Shown here piece after piece: positions 29,632 through 38,691 of a stretch of 64,000 nt of DNA. Source of the stretch: Arsenicibacter rosenii. GTDB taxonomy: Bacteria; Bacteroidota; Bacteroidia; Cytophagales; Spirosomataceae. Position 1 is the stretch's first letter. Every line of letters begins with the position of its first letter. The notes beneath the pieces are model-generated. The model made no database searches, had not been told where the DNA came from, and saw only the letters and a list, made by a program, of their open reading frames with translations. Both the position numbers and the translations under genes were made by a program. The DNA is taken from contig NZ_MORL01000002.1 in assembly GCF_001870735.1 (NCBI RefSeq), positions 505,076-569,075 of the forward strand, in the 5' to 3' direction.

Positions 29632-31305
29632 ATGACATTCACAGGAATAAAATCACTGGCTTCTGTTTTTCTGACCGGCTGTCTGCTTTTTTCGTGCCAG
29701 GATCTGACGCAGATTGATAAGAACCCCAATAGCCCCGAAGCGGTATCGTCCAACTATATCATGACCTACGTCCTGTCGAATACAGGGAAAGCTTTTTTCA
29801 GTCTGGGGCGGGACGGGTCTAAAATCGGGGCCGCTATGCAATACATGCAGGCAGGCACCAACGAAGGCGCAGCTGTCATCAACCAGTATGCCTGGACGCA
29901 GGAGAGTTGGGATACGTACTACGATATTCTCCGGAATAATCAGCTGATCTACGAAAAAGGGGTGAAGGAAAATAACCGGCTTTTTCAGGGAATTGCCCTG
30001 ACTATGCGGGCGCTGGTCTACGGGCTGCTGACGGATCTGTACGGTAATATTCCGTATTCACAGGCCCTGAATGCCGCATCGGGGACCTTTTTTCCAAAAT
30101 ATGATGAGCAGTCGGCGGTGTACAAGGGTGTCATGACTGACCTGAAACAGGCCGTTACCTTGCTGAACAGTCTGGAGGCGAAGGATGCCGTAAACGCTAC
30201 TTCAGACATTCTTTACAAAGGAGACGGGGCCAAATGGCGGAAGTTTGCCAACTCCCTCCGGTTGCGGTATGCCCTGCGGCTGGCCGATAAGCGTGCGGAG
30301 ATGTCGGCCCTGGATGTCAACCTGCAGACCGAATTTACAGAGGCCGCTGCCGATGCCTTTACCAGCAATGCCGACGACGCATCCATGCTTTTTCCGGGAA
30401 TCAGTGCCGATAATTCGGCCGCAGGCGGACCGCTCAATTCCCCGAATCCCAATTACCTGCTGAAGCCCGGAAAACCGTTTGTGGACAAACTGATTGCCCT
30501 TAACGATCCGCGTCTGTCGCGGTGGATACAGCCGGTACTGCGGAAATGGGATACGAAAGTGACCAAAGAAACCACCGTGGCGGTTAAAAATATGTATGGC
30601 GAAAGCTATTCGGTGGTCTATGTGCCCGCCACGACGGCCAGCGCCGACACGTCGCTGTATGTCGGGTTGCCAATCGGGTTGCCGATTACGCAGGCTATTT
30701 CTTACAACAAGGGCAACGATGCTACGGCCTACAACAACGAGCGGAATCCGTATATTTCGTTTCTGCACGAGCGCTACCGGAAGAATACCGACGCGTATGT
30801 ACCGATGAACCTGATAACCTACAGCGAAGTCGAATTTATCCTGGCCGAAGCTGCGCTGGCGGGCAATTTCGGGGCTACCGATGCCGAAGGGCACTATAAA
30901 AAAGCCATCCGCGCGTCGATGGAGAAGGCGGGAGTGTTTACGGTTTCGTACGATTTTGAAAAATACTATGCGCAGACAGCAGTGGCCTATACCGCAGCTG
31001 CCAACAAGCAGGAGCGGATCATGGAACAGAAATGGCTGTCATCATGGTTCGGGATTCAGTCATGGTTCGACTGGCGGAGAACGGGTTACCCGGCCCTGAA
31101 GGCAGGCGAAGTCGCGCAGTATGGCAAGGCCTTACCGGTCCGGTATATGTATCCGGTCCCGAATCAGGATCCGTCGTACCTGACCAACTATAATGCTGCG
31201 GTTGAGCGGTTGGGGGCTACCAATTATATTCCCGCCGGTCAGAGCAAGGACCACCCGTATGCCAAAATGTGGGTGATACAGGGCACAGGTAAGCCCTGGA
31301 ATTAA
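29632..31305 (+). CDS. SusD/RagB family lipoprotein (SusD-like_2 type)
   Basis: A 557-residue surface lipoprotein that binds glycan at the outer membrane. Lipobox LLFSC with Cys22; ...TQIDKNPNSPEAVSSNYIM is the typical start of the SusD-like_2 group. Helical segments with EFILAEAALAGNFGATDAEG and EQKWLSSWFGIQSWFDWRRT carry the conserved TPR and C-terminal features. It starts 12 bp after the SusC stop, so the two are co-translated or co-transcribed, and is followed after 22 bp by the hydrolase. Confidence 0.95.
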   Translation: MTFTGIKSLASVFLTGCLLFSCQDLTQIDKNPNSPEAVSSNYIMTYVLSNTGKAFFSLGRDGSKIGAAMQYMQAGTNEGAAVINQYAWTQESWDTYYDILRNNQLIYEKGVKENNRLFQGIALTMRALVYGLLTDLYGNIPYSQALNAASGTFFPKYDEQSAVYKGVMTDLKQAVTLLNSLEAKDAVNATSDILYKGDGAKWRKFANSLRLRYALRLADKRAEMSALDVNLQTEFTEAAADAFTSNADDASMLFPGISADNSAAGGPLNSPNPNYLLKPGKPFVDKLIALNDPRLSRWIQPVLRKWDTKVTKETTVAVKNMYGESYSVVYVPATTASADTSLYVGLPIGLPITQAISYNKGNDATAYNNERNPYISFLHERYRKNTDAYVPMNLITYSEVEFILAEAALAGNFGATDAEGHYKKAIRASMEKAGVFTVSYDFEKYYAQTAVAYTAAANKQERIMEQKWLSSWFGIQSWFDWRRTGYPALKAGEVAQYGKALPVRYMYPVPNQDPSYLTNYNAAVERLGATNYIPAGQSKDHPYAKMWVIQGTGKPWN

Positions 31306-31327
31306 ATCAGTTAAGCCGGAACCCGTA

Positions 31328-33739
31328 ATGAGAATTATCGCTGCCGTATTGTTTTTCAGTATCTTTTTTACTGTCAGTGAGGTGCTGGCACGGGTAGACC
31401 TTTCCCGTGCCGGTATCTGTAATGTAGCCGGAGATGACCCGCTTACCACCCAAAGTATCCATGTGTTGCGGGAGGAGGTGGCCCGCCGGACCGGTATCTG
31501 GCTTCCGGTGTCGGTACGTATTGACAACCACGCCGGACCAACGGTGTTTCTGGTGCTCGAAACCACCCGGCTTCAGCTACCGGCACCGCTCCGGAAGGCC
31601 CTCGATGCGCTGCCGAAACCATCTGCTGAGGGGTTCCGGATTGTGACGCAGGGCAATGATGTGGTGGTCATCGAGGGGAAGGATGCCCGTGGGTTGCTGT
31701 ACGGGATCGGCCGTCTGCTGCGGAAAGCTGAGATGACCAGCGGCAGAATCGTCCTTGCCGGGACGCTGCATCTGTCATCGAGTCCGAAATACATGGTCAG
31801 AGGCCATCAGCTCGGGTATCGGCCCAAAACCAACTCGTATGATGCCTTTACAGTGGCGGGGTTTGATCAGTACATCCGCGAACTGGCGCTTTTCGGAGCT
31901 AACAGCATCGAAATTATGCCTTCGGGCACAGACGACGACTCGACGAGCCGCCACATGAAGTTACCTGCCATGGAAATGGTCGCAGCACAGTCCCGGATCT
32001 GCATCAAATACGGGCTGGATTGCTGGATGTGGTACCCGAACATCGGTAAGGGGTTTTCGGACCCCGCGAAAGTCAGCCGGGAATTGCTGGTGCGGGAAGA
32101 GGTCTTCCGGAACGTCCCTAAGCTTGACGCCATTTTTGTGCCCGGCGGTGATCCCGGCGAACTCGAACCGGATGAGCTGTTTACGTGGCTCGGGAAAGTA
32201 GCCGGGGTGTTGAAAAAGCACCACCCCAAGGCAAAAATCTGGGTGTCGCCCCAATCGTTTAAACCGGAGAAGGCGTGGTTTGATGCTTTTTTCAGGCATG
32301 TCAACAGCGGTTATCCATGGCTGGGCGGTATTGTGTTCGGCCCGTGGGTGAAAGTGCCCGTTGAACAAATCCGTAAAATCGTGAAGCCCTCGATCCCGAT
32401 CCGTAATTATCCGGATATTACCCATTCGATTGCCTGCCAGTATCCTGAGCCCGACTGGGATCCGGCCTGGGCGATGACACTGGGGCGTGAGGCCATCAAC
32501 CCGCGGCCAACCGATGAAAAACTGTTCCACAATGCCGTGGCCCCCTATTGCATTGGCAGCATCAGTTATTCGGAAGGGACCAACGACGACGTTAACAAGT
32601 TTATCTGGAGCGATCAGGACTGGAATCCGGCCACCGACGTACGGGAAACCCTGAAAGACTACAGCCGCTTGTTTCTGGGCGCTGATCTGGCCGATGAAGG
32701 TGCCTTAGCCCTGGCCGCCCTGGAGCAGAACGTAAAAGGCCCCGTTTTAGCCGCAGCGCATATTGACCGCACATTACAGCGCTGGCAGGCCATGGAGCGC
32801 ACGGCTTCCCCGTCTTTACGGGCCAATCCGCGGTTTCAGATGGGATTGATCCGGGCCTATTTTGATGCCTATATCCGCGAACGGAGTCTCTACGAAGCCG
32901 GCCTCGAGCGGCAGGCTTATGCCGCCTTGACCAGTTCGGCGGGGAGCGCAAAAAGCCGGGCGCAACAGGCGCTTGCCATGCTCCGGAAAGCCTGGGAGGA
33001 GCCGGTAGCCGCGCCGTTGAAAGCCAGATGCCTAGCGCTCGCCGACTCGCTTTACCGCAGCATCGGCGCCCAGCTGACCGTAGCCAGACATGGGGCGATG
33101 CCCGGGCGGGGAAATTTTATCGATAATCTGGATTATCCGCTGAATGATGCGCCCTGGCTCGTTCATGAGCTCAAGAAGACGGCAGATATGGATGAGGCAG
33201 GAGCGGCAAAGGTACTGGACGCCTTACTGAACAGGACCTACCCGGGCAAGGGCGGCACGTATGACCACTTTTTGAGTCCGCTGAGCAGAGCGCGTGTGCT
33301 GGGTAGGCTGAGCCGGGAAAAAGACCCCGGCAGCCTGCAGTCGCCCCGCGTCAGCTATACGGTAGGGTTGCCCGGAAAAGACTATTATGAGGCGTTTCCG
33401 GGAGTGACGACGCCGGTTCCGGTTGTGCCCAAAGCGTGGCATACGCAGATTGAGGTACTGTATGAAAACGTTTTACGCATTGCCTGCGATCAGCTGGATC
33501 CCGGGGCTGTTTATAAGGTGCGGGTGGTGTACACAGGGCGGTTTAAATCAACTATCCGGATGAAAACCGCTGATAATATCCTGATACACGATTACATCAA
33601 AGCCGGTCTCCGGCCCGAATACGAGTTTGACCTTCCGGCGGGGGCCATTAAAAACGGGAAAGTCATATTTGAATGGAACTGTAAAGCCGGTGAACGGGGC
33701 CTACAGCTCGCGGAACTATCGCTGATCCGGGTCAACTAA
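31328..33739 (+). CDS. Large secreted putative glycoside hydrolase with GH20b/GH67N-like N-domain
   Basis: An 803-residue secreted protein (signal peptide to about residue 21). Residues 25-150 look like the small zincin-like domain preceding GH20/GH67-type barrels (GFRIVTQGNDVVVIEGKDAR, GLLYGIGRLLRK). The barrel from about 155 begins YMVRGHQLGYRPKTNSYDAF and includes FGANSIEIMPSGTDDD, IFVPGGDPGELEPDELFTWL and KIWVSPQSF. A helical region follows (about 480-680), then a beta-sandwich-like end. I cannot place it in a numbered GH family or name the catalytic pair; GDPGELEPDE holds several candidate acids. As the only enzyme of the locus, it should act on the imported glycan. Confidence 0.75.
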   Translation: MRIIAAVLFFSIFFTVSEVLARVDLSRAGICNVAGDDPLTTQSIHVLREEVARRTGIWLPVSVRIDNHAGPTVFLVLETTRLQLPAPLRKALDALPKPSAEGFRIVTQGNDVVVIEGKDARGLLYGIGRLLRKAEMTSGRIVLAGTLHLSSSPKYMVRGHQLGYRPKTNSYDAFTVAGFDQYIRELALFGANSIEIMPSGTDDDSTSRHMKLPAMEMVAAQSRICIKYGLDCWMWYPNIGKGFSDPAKVSRELLVREEVFRNVPKLDAIFVPGGDPGELEPDELFTWLGKVAGVLKKHHPKAKIWVSPQSFKPEKAWFDAFFRHVNSGYPWLGGIVFGPWVKVPVEQIRKIVKPSIPIRNYPDITHSIACQYPEPDWDPAWAMTLGREAINPRPTDEKLFHNAVAPYCIGSISYSEGTNDDVNKFIWSDQDWNPATDVRETLKDYSRLFLGADLADEGALALAALEQNVKGPVLAAAHIDRTLQRWQAMERTASPSLRANPRFQMGLIRAYFDAYIRERSLYEAGLERQAYAALTSSAGSAKSRAQQALAMLRKAWEEPVAAPLKARCLALADSLYRSIGAQLTVARHGAMPGRGNFIDNLDYPLNDAPWLVHELKKTADMDEAGAAKVLDALLNRTYPGKGGTYDHFLSPLSRARVLGRLSREKDPGSLQSPRVSYTVGLPGKDYYEAFPGVTTPVPVVPKAWHTQIEVLYENVLRIACDQLDPGAVYKVRVVYTGRFKSTIRMKTADNILIHDYIKAGLRPEYEFDLPAGAIKNGKVIFEWNCKAGERGLQLAELSLIRVN

Positions 33740-33740
33740 T

Positions 33741-33787
33741 AAACGGAGAGGATCATACACGACTATGGTGCATGATCCTCTCCGTTT
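33741..33787. terminator. Bidirectional terminator after glycan-utilisation operon
   Basis: AAACGGAGAGGATCAT (33741-33756) pairs perfectly with 33772-33787, with T-runs on both strands. It lies between the hydrolase and the convergent desaturase genes. Confidence 0.85.
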
Positions 33788-33801
33788 TTGTGTTTGTATG
33801 A

Positions 33802-34887
33802 CTACCGGCTGCCGAGCTGCTTCAGCATACGCGTGTGTGCATAAATTGCGCCGAGAAACGATGGTTTCTGGTGATAGGTCAGTCCGAATTGTTCAGCTGT
33901 GGCCTTCACGATCGGAGCGATAGCGGGGTAATGGACGTGGCTGATGGTCGGGAACAGGTGATGCTCGATCTGGTGGTCGAGACCGCCGATAAACCACGAA
34001 AATGCTTTTGAACTTTTAAAGTTGGCGGTGCTCTCCAACTGATGAATGGCCCAGGCGTTTTCGATACAGCCCTGCTGGTTCAGCACGGGTTCGTCGATGC
34101 CTTCAACGAGGTGGGCCACCTGAAAGACCAGGCTGAGAATCAGGCCGGCAATGGCATTCATAACCAGATAGCCGATCAGCCACTGCCCGAATGTGATGTT
34201 GGTCAGCCAAAGCGGCAATACACAGACGAAGGCGATGTAAAACAATTTGCCGGCGATCAGAATCAGCACTTCATTGAGCGGAAACGGCTTGTTATGCTTC
34301 GATGTGGATTGCTTCCGGTACGTCCGCACCTGCCGGATGTCTTTCACCAGAAAAGAAAGTGTCATCATCGTATACAGCAGAAACGCGTACAGATGCTGAT
34401 AGCGATGAAAGAACTGATAACGCTGGCAGGTCGACAGCCGCAGAAACGGCTTGCCGGTAATGTCTTCATCCAGCTGATCGATATTGGTATAGGTATGATG
34501 ATTCAGGTTATGCTGAATCCGCCAGTTATAGACATTCCCCCCAAGCAAAAACAGGCTGGCACTGAATAACTGATTCAGGCGGTTATTTTCCGAAAAAGAT
34601 CCGTGGTTGGCGTCGTGCATCACAGCCATGCCTACACCGGCAATCCCAAAACCCATGATGACCGTGCACAAGAGCATGACCGGTGCGCTAAGCTGGTTAC
34701 TCAGAATCAGACCATATGGAATCAGGTAAAGACAAAGCATAAACACTGCTTTCAGCACCATAGGCTGTCCACCGGTTTTGGCGAGTGTATGCTGCTGAAA
34801 ATGAGCATCAACCCGGTTTCTGAGCACCGAAAAAAAGCCGGACTTTTCGCGGTTAAGGAATTTGACGTTTAGGGGAGCGTTTGACAT
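33802..34887 (-). CDS. Membrane fatty acid desaturase
   Basis: A 361-residue di-iron desaturase that introduces double bonds into acyl chains. The three histidine boxes are HDANHGS, HNLNHHTYTN and QIEHHLFPT. Pairs of membrane helices flank them (LKAVFMLCLYLIPYGLILS, MLLCTVIMGFGIAGVGMAVM and others). MSNAPLNVKFLNREK is taken as the start; a 17-residue upstream extension in the open frame looks untranslated. The QxxHH third box places it in the front-end/acyl-lipid type. It may help adjust membrane fluidity. Confidence 0.94.
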   Translation of the reverse strand: MSNAPLNVKFLNREKSGFFSVLRNRVDAHFQQHTLAKTGGQPMVLKAVFMLCLYLIPYGLILSNQLSAPVMLLCTVIMGFGIAGVGMAVMHDANHGSFSENNRLNQLFSASLFLLGGNVYNWRIQHNLNHHTYTNIDQLDEDITGKPFLRLSTCQRYQFFHRYQHLYAFLLYTMMTLSFLVKDIRQVRTYRKQSTSKHNKPFPLNEVLILIAGKLFYIAFVCVLPLWLTNITFGQWLIGYLVMNAIAGLILSLVFQVAHLVEGIDEPVLNQQGCIENAWAIHQLESTANFKSSKAFSWFIGGLDHQIEHHLFPTISHVHYPAIAPIVKATAEQFGLTYHQKPSFLGAIYAHTRMLKQLGSR

Positions 34888-35472
34888 ATTGCCGTAAAGA
34901 AAGGTTAAGTACAAGTAAGGTAAGTCCGTTTTGCTCACCAGTAACGGATGAGGCTACTTACGCAAACTGAAACGGCAATGATATAATAATAACGTACAAA
35001 TCAGTGATAAATGTATATTACCTGATTGTAAAATATGCTGATTTATTTCAAAAATAAGATAAAATTCAGAATAAGTATTCCCATTATCGGTAAATAGCAA
35101 ATATTCCTCTAGCGAGCCTTGTTTCAGGCACACCTTTCAGCCCTCCTGATAAAATACATCCGCTTTATTGGTTCGTGCACGCTAAATAGTGTACTTTTGG
35201 TAAATCACAGGTAACAACCGACTACTTCTCCTTCTTCTCCTGTTCTGAGCGGATGGTCTAGCGCGTCCCTAATCCATCACGCATGCGTCTCACTTCGTCA
35301 TTGGTCTCAGAGAAACTTTGTTTTTCGTAGTAGCTGAAGGCTGCCAATACAAGCCAGCCTGTCCGTTTTGTGATAACCGGATAAATAGATGTTTACAACC
35401 TGTCTGATCGGGTGGGTAATCAATGTTTGTGCAGATAGTTAAGGCTTGAATTGTTGTAAACGAGTTTTGTAC
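34888..35472. other. Intergenic region without a gene (585 bp)
   Basis: AT-rich region between the desaturase start and the response-regulator start. No convincing protein frame; a 64-codon minus-strand frame at 35290-35484 has no recognisable features. The only clear signal is a consensus promoter at 35168-35199 pointing to the plus strand, 270 bp before the next ATG. Confidence 0.6.
35168..35199 (+). promoter_or_regulatory. Consensus Bacteroidota promoter
   Basis: TTG at 35168-35170 and TACTTTTG at 35192-35199, an exact TAnnTTTG, with 21 bp between them. The next ATG is 270 bp downstream, so it drives a long leader or a small RNA. Confidence 0.45.
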
Positions 35473-35958
35473 ATGACTGATCATTTAACGGGTTTCCCGA
35501 TTTTGCTTATTGATGATGAACCTGTTTTTCTGGATATAATAAACCGGGTTACTCGTGAACATTTTCCCGGAGTTTCGTTCATCAGCTGTAAAAATGGAAA
35601 CGAAGCAGTTGCCTATTTAACACAAAAGGAAAATGTCCGCCCCAGGCTTATTCTGCTGGATCTGTTTCTGAGTCCTATGGAGCCAAGCGGCCTTACCCTG
35701 TTGATAGAAATAAAAAAGCAGCTGGCTGATTTTCAGTTGCCTATTGTGGTGATTTCGAGCTACTCAGAAGAATCGTTGGTGCAAAAAGCCTACGATTTAG
35801 GAGCGAGTTCGTTTATTGAAAAACCAACTAATCTGCGCGGCTGGAAAACCATGGTGAAGAATATGCTGGACTATTGGAAAGACAATAATATTCCGGAAGT
35901 TAAACCGGCAAACGAGCAAACTCCTTCCGTGGTGCCGAAAACGCCCCCCTACAAGTAG
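35473..35958 (+). CDS. Response regulator with receiver domain only
   Basis: A 161-residue single-domain response regulator. Receiver about 8-130: the acidic pair in ILLIDDEPVF, phospho-acceptor Asp in LILLDLFLSPMEPSG, Ser in VVISSYSEES and Lys in FIEKPTNLRGW, so all key residues are kept. The tail (about 135-161) is proline-rich and carries no output domain. It probably signals through protein contact. No kinase is adjacent. Confidence 0.92.
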   Translation: MTDHLTGFPILLIDDEPVFLDIINRVTREHFPGVSFISCKNGNEAVAYLTQKENVRPRLILLDLFLSPMEPSGLTLLIEIKKQLADFQLPIVVISSYSEESLVQKAYDLGASSFIEKPTNLRGWKTMVKNMLDYWKDNNIPEVKPANEQTPSVVPKTPPYK

Positions 35959-36004
35959 CCCTAAGGCCTGGCCAGGCGCGTAGCACCGGTATCGTGCCTG
36001 CGGT

Positions 36005-37027
36005 TTACCGGACGGCACTCTCCAGCAAACGGATTGTTCCCTTACCGGCGTCGATTTCGGCATCCAGCCCTACCGGCACCGTGAATTTATCCTTAATATG
36101 GCCGATCATGGCACCGGTAAACGCCGGTTTGCCGAGCGGGGTAATGTGGTCGGCAAAAATATCTTCCATGGTCAGCGAGCCGTAGCCGCCGCTGCCCGGA
36201 TCGCATTTGGTACACTTTCCGAATACAAAACCGCTGATCTGCGCCAGGATACCCGACAGCTTGAGCTGCGTCAGCATACGATCCATGCGGTAAACATCTT
36301 CGCCTACATCTTCAATAAACAGCACGGCGTTTTTCCAGTCGGGCAGGTAAGAGGAACCGATCAGGTGGCTCAGTACGGTCAGATTACCGCCGAGCAGCCG
36401 GCCACGGGCCGTACCGGCCGTAAGCGTCGTGATGCGGTCAGCGACCTGCGTCAGGTTATCGCCCTTGTCGGCCGGGTTCTGCATCGTCACCGCTTCGCCA
36501 TCCATCAGAACGCGCCGGAACCAGCCGACGGTATACGCATTCCAGGTCGCTGAGCCTACCGGCCCGTGAAACGTAATGAGACTGGTTTTTGCATAAATGC
36601 CCAGCAACAGGGCCGTAATGTCGCTGTAGCCAATGAGCGGTTTCGGATGGCGCCGTATGGCCGCATAGTCGAGGAGCGGCAACAGGCGGGCACATCCCCA
36701 GCCGCCGTGCATCGCCACGACGCCCTTGATGTCGGGGTCGGTAAAAAAGGTGTTCAGGTCGGCCGCCCGGTCGGCATCACGCCCGGCCAGATACCCGTAC
36801 CGTTCGTAGAAATGGGCTCCCAGCCGTGTTTTAAACCCCAGCGCCTGCAACGATTCAATGGCAATCTGCACGTCTTCCCTGCTGTAAGCCGGTGCCGCCG
36901 GACAGAACAGACCGATGGTATCGCCTGGCTTCAGGCGGTTAGGTTTCAGGCTGTCGGCCGACAGCGTTGGCAGGCTGAGCGCAGGGGCCAGCGAGGCTAG
37001 TTTGAGGAACGAACGGCGAGTTGACAT
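36005..37027 (-). CDS. ldcA: LD-carboxypeptidase (family S66)
   Basis: A 340-residue peptidase that trims the terminal D-alanine from murein tetrapeptides. The nucleophile is Ser135 in LIGYSDITALL. GLFCPAAPAYSREDVQ, GVVAMHGGWGCARLLPLLD and VLFIEDVGEDVYRMDRMLTQ are typical. An N-terminal Tat-like signal (MSTRRSFLKLASLAPALSLP) suggests export, whereas E. coli LdcA is cytoplasmic. Peptidoglycan recycling or remodelling is the expected role. Confidence 0.93.
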   Translation of the reverse strand: MSTRRSFLKLASLAPALSLPTLSADSLKPNRLKPGDTIGLFCPAAPAYSREDVQIAIESLQALGFKTRLGAHFYERYGYLAGRDADRAADLNTFFTDPDIKGVVAMHGGWGCARLLPLLDYAAIRRHPKPLIGYSDITALLLGIYAKTSLITFHGPVGSATWNAYTVGWFRRVLMDGEAVTMQNPADKGDNLTQVADRITTLTAGTARGRLLGGNLTVLSHLIGSSYLPDWKNAVLFIEDVGEDVYRMDRMLTQLKLSGILAQISGFVFGKCTKCDPGSGGYGSLTMEDIFADHITPLGKPAFTGAMIGHIKDKFTVPVGLDAEIDAGKGTIRLLESAVR

Positions 37028-37168
37028 AGAGCAAATATAAACAAATACGCCTGATCCGGTTAATCAGGCCAAAACAACACCTCAGCCGGTGCTTTTGCCA
37101 GTTGGCGGAAAACGTGTTTCCGGAGTTGGCGGCTGTGTACCAGTTTTGTACCAGCAAACAACAACTAC

Positions 37169-37600
37169 ATGAACATGAAAACGTCTTCTTTCGCCCGTAC
37201 TGCCGTTATGGCGGTTTTATGCATCGCCGCCCTGACCGGCTGTAAAAAAGAAACCGAACCATCGCCGGAGCTGTCGGCACGGGTAACCGGTTCGTATACC
37301 ATCTCGACTATTGAGACAGGTGGTAAAACGTATCAGGCCGGACAGACAAACCTTAAAGGTGGTCTGACCGTTGTACGTGAGTCAGAAACATCGGTCGGTA
37401 TCGATCTGAACATCACAACTAAAGATAACGGTGACTTTCTGCAAGGTAATGTCAGCGACGTGTCGCTGACCGATGCCGGAAACGGGGAGGTCAATCTGGT
37501 AAAAAGCGGGGATAACTTCGGTAAAGGCGGGAATGGCCGGATCTCGGTCAAAGTCTCGGATTCGAATGATCAGGACATGATCATCACCCTCAAAAAATAA
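37169..37600 (+). CDS. Hypothetical lipoprotein (143 residues)
   Basis: Signal peptide with lipobox (VLCIAALTGCKKE), then a beta-rich domain of about 115 residues with TGSYTISTIETGGKTYQ and GGLTVVRESE. No family recognised; it resembles small Bacteroidota lipocalin-like lipoproteins in layout. A second Met two codons in is an equal start. A terminator-like hairpin follows at 37605-37677. Confidence 0.7.
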   Translation: MNMKTSSFARTAVMAVLCIAALTGCKKETEPSPELSARVTGSYTISTIETGGKTYQAGQTNLKGGLTVVRESETSVGIDLNITTKDNGDFLQGNVSDVSLTDAGNGEVNLVKSGDNFGKGGNGRISVKVSDSNDQDMIITLKK

Positions 37601-37604
37601 ACGG

Positions 37605-37677
37605 AACGGGCATCGTCGCCGGAACCACAGGCTGATTCTGGTCAATCGTCTGTGGTTTGGGTGGCGGTGCCCGTTTT
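37605..37677 (+). terminator. Terminator-like hairpin
   Basis: AACGGGCA (37605-37612) pairs with TGCCCGTT (37668-37675), with a second stem AACCACAG/CTGTGGTT inside. TTTT follows. It is 5 bp beyond the lipoprotein stop. Confidence 0.6.
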
Positions 37678-37769
37678 GTGGGTACTCACTAGCCTTTCAC
37701 GGGGTTGGCAGCGTAGTATGGGTAGCGTGCTCCGGCAGATGAAAACACCCCTGTCCGGCCGAAACCGTT

Positions 37770-38675
37770 ATGAAACTGCTGCTGCTGCTTATCCCGGGTC
37801 TGTGTCTGTTATGGGGTCTGCCTGATCCGTCTGCTGATGCCGTGTTTCCGGCCGAAATGGTTTCGTTTACACCCTATGCCGGTAATCCGGTGTTTACGGG
37901 TACGGGCGAACCGGCAACCTGGGACCATACCATCCGCGAACGGGGCTACATCCTGCACGAAGGCAAAACCTGGCACATGTGGTATACGGGTTACCGGAAA
38001 GGCAGCGACGACAAAACCAAACTGCTGGGCTATGCCACCTCCGCCGACGGCCTGCACTGGACCCGCTATCCGGCCAACCCGATTCATCAGGGGCTTTGGG
38101 TGGAGGACATGTGCGTACTGAAAGACGGCAATACCTGGTATATGGCCGCCGAAAGCCGCGATGATATCGCACACCTGCTGACCTCTGCCGACCGGATTCA
38201 CTGGCAGGATCAGGGAGCAATTGATATTCGCTATAAAAACGGGCAACCGCTCAGCAAAGGCGCCTATGGTACGCCCACACTCTGGAAAGAGGGCAAACGC
38301 TGGTATCTGTTCTACGAACGTAACGACGAAGCCGTCTGGCTGGCAACTTCTACCGACCTGAAAACGTGGACCAACGTGCAGGACGAACCTGTCCTCGACA
38401 AAGGCCCTGACGCCTACGACCGTTTTGCTGTGGCGATGAATCAGGTGGTGCGTTACAAAGGCCGCTACTATGCTTATTACCACGCCAGTGCCTTTAAAGA
38501 CTGGCGCGAGTGGTCGGTCAACGTGGCGGTTTCGACCGACCTGATTCACTGGAAAAAATACCCCGGCAACCCGGTTATGGGCAATAATGCGTCGAGTGGG
38601 ATCCTCGTCAGCGATGGTGGCAAGTACCGGCTTTATACCATGCATCCCGAAGTCAGGGTGTATTTCCCGAAGTAG
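37770..38675 (+). CDS. Secreted five-bladed beta-propeller protein, GH43/GH32-like
   Basis: A 301-residue secreted protein (signal peptide MKLLLLLIPGLCLLWGL). Repeated propeller blades are visible: GKTWHMWYTGYR, LLGYATSADGLHWTRYPANP, NTWYMAAESRDDIAHLLTSA, KRWYLFYERNDEAVWLATST, GRYYAYYHASAFKDWREWSV and VAVSTDLIHWKKYPGNPV. These are typical of glycosidase-like propellers acting on arabinan, fructan or mannosyl linkages. No subfamily or substrate can be named, and no SusCD genes are adjacent. Confidence 0.82.
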   Translation: MKLLLLLIPGLCLLWGLPDPSADAVFPAEMVSFTPYAGNPVFTGTGEPATWDHTIRERGYILHEGKTWHMWYTGYRKGSDDKTKLLGYATSADGLHWTRYPANPIHQGLWVEDMCVLKDGNTWYMAAESRDDIAHLLTSADRIHWQDQGAIDIRYKNGQPLSKGAYGTPTLWKEGKRWYLFYERNDEAVWLATSTDLKTWTNVQDEPVLDKGPDAYDRFAVAMNQVVRYKGRYYAYYHASAFKDWREWSVNVAVSTDLIHWKKYPGNPVMGNNASSGILVSDGGKYRLYTMHPEVRVYFPK

Positions 38676-38691
38676 TGATCAGGCTCCTCCG

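Noticed and set aside
35290-35484. 64-codon minus-strand frame upstream of the response regulator
   Set aside because: No signal, domain or neighbour supports it and it overlaps the regulator's start region.
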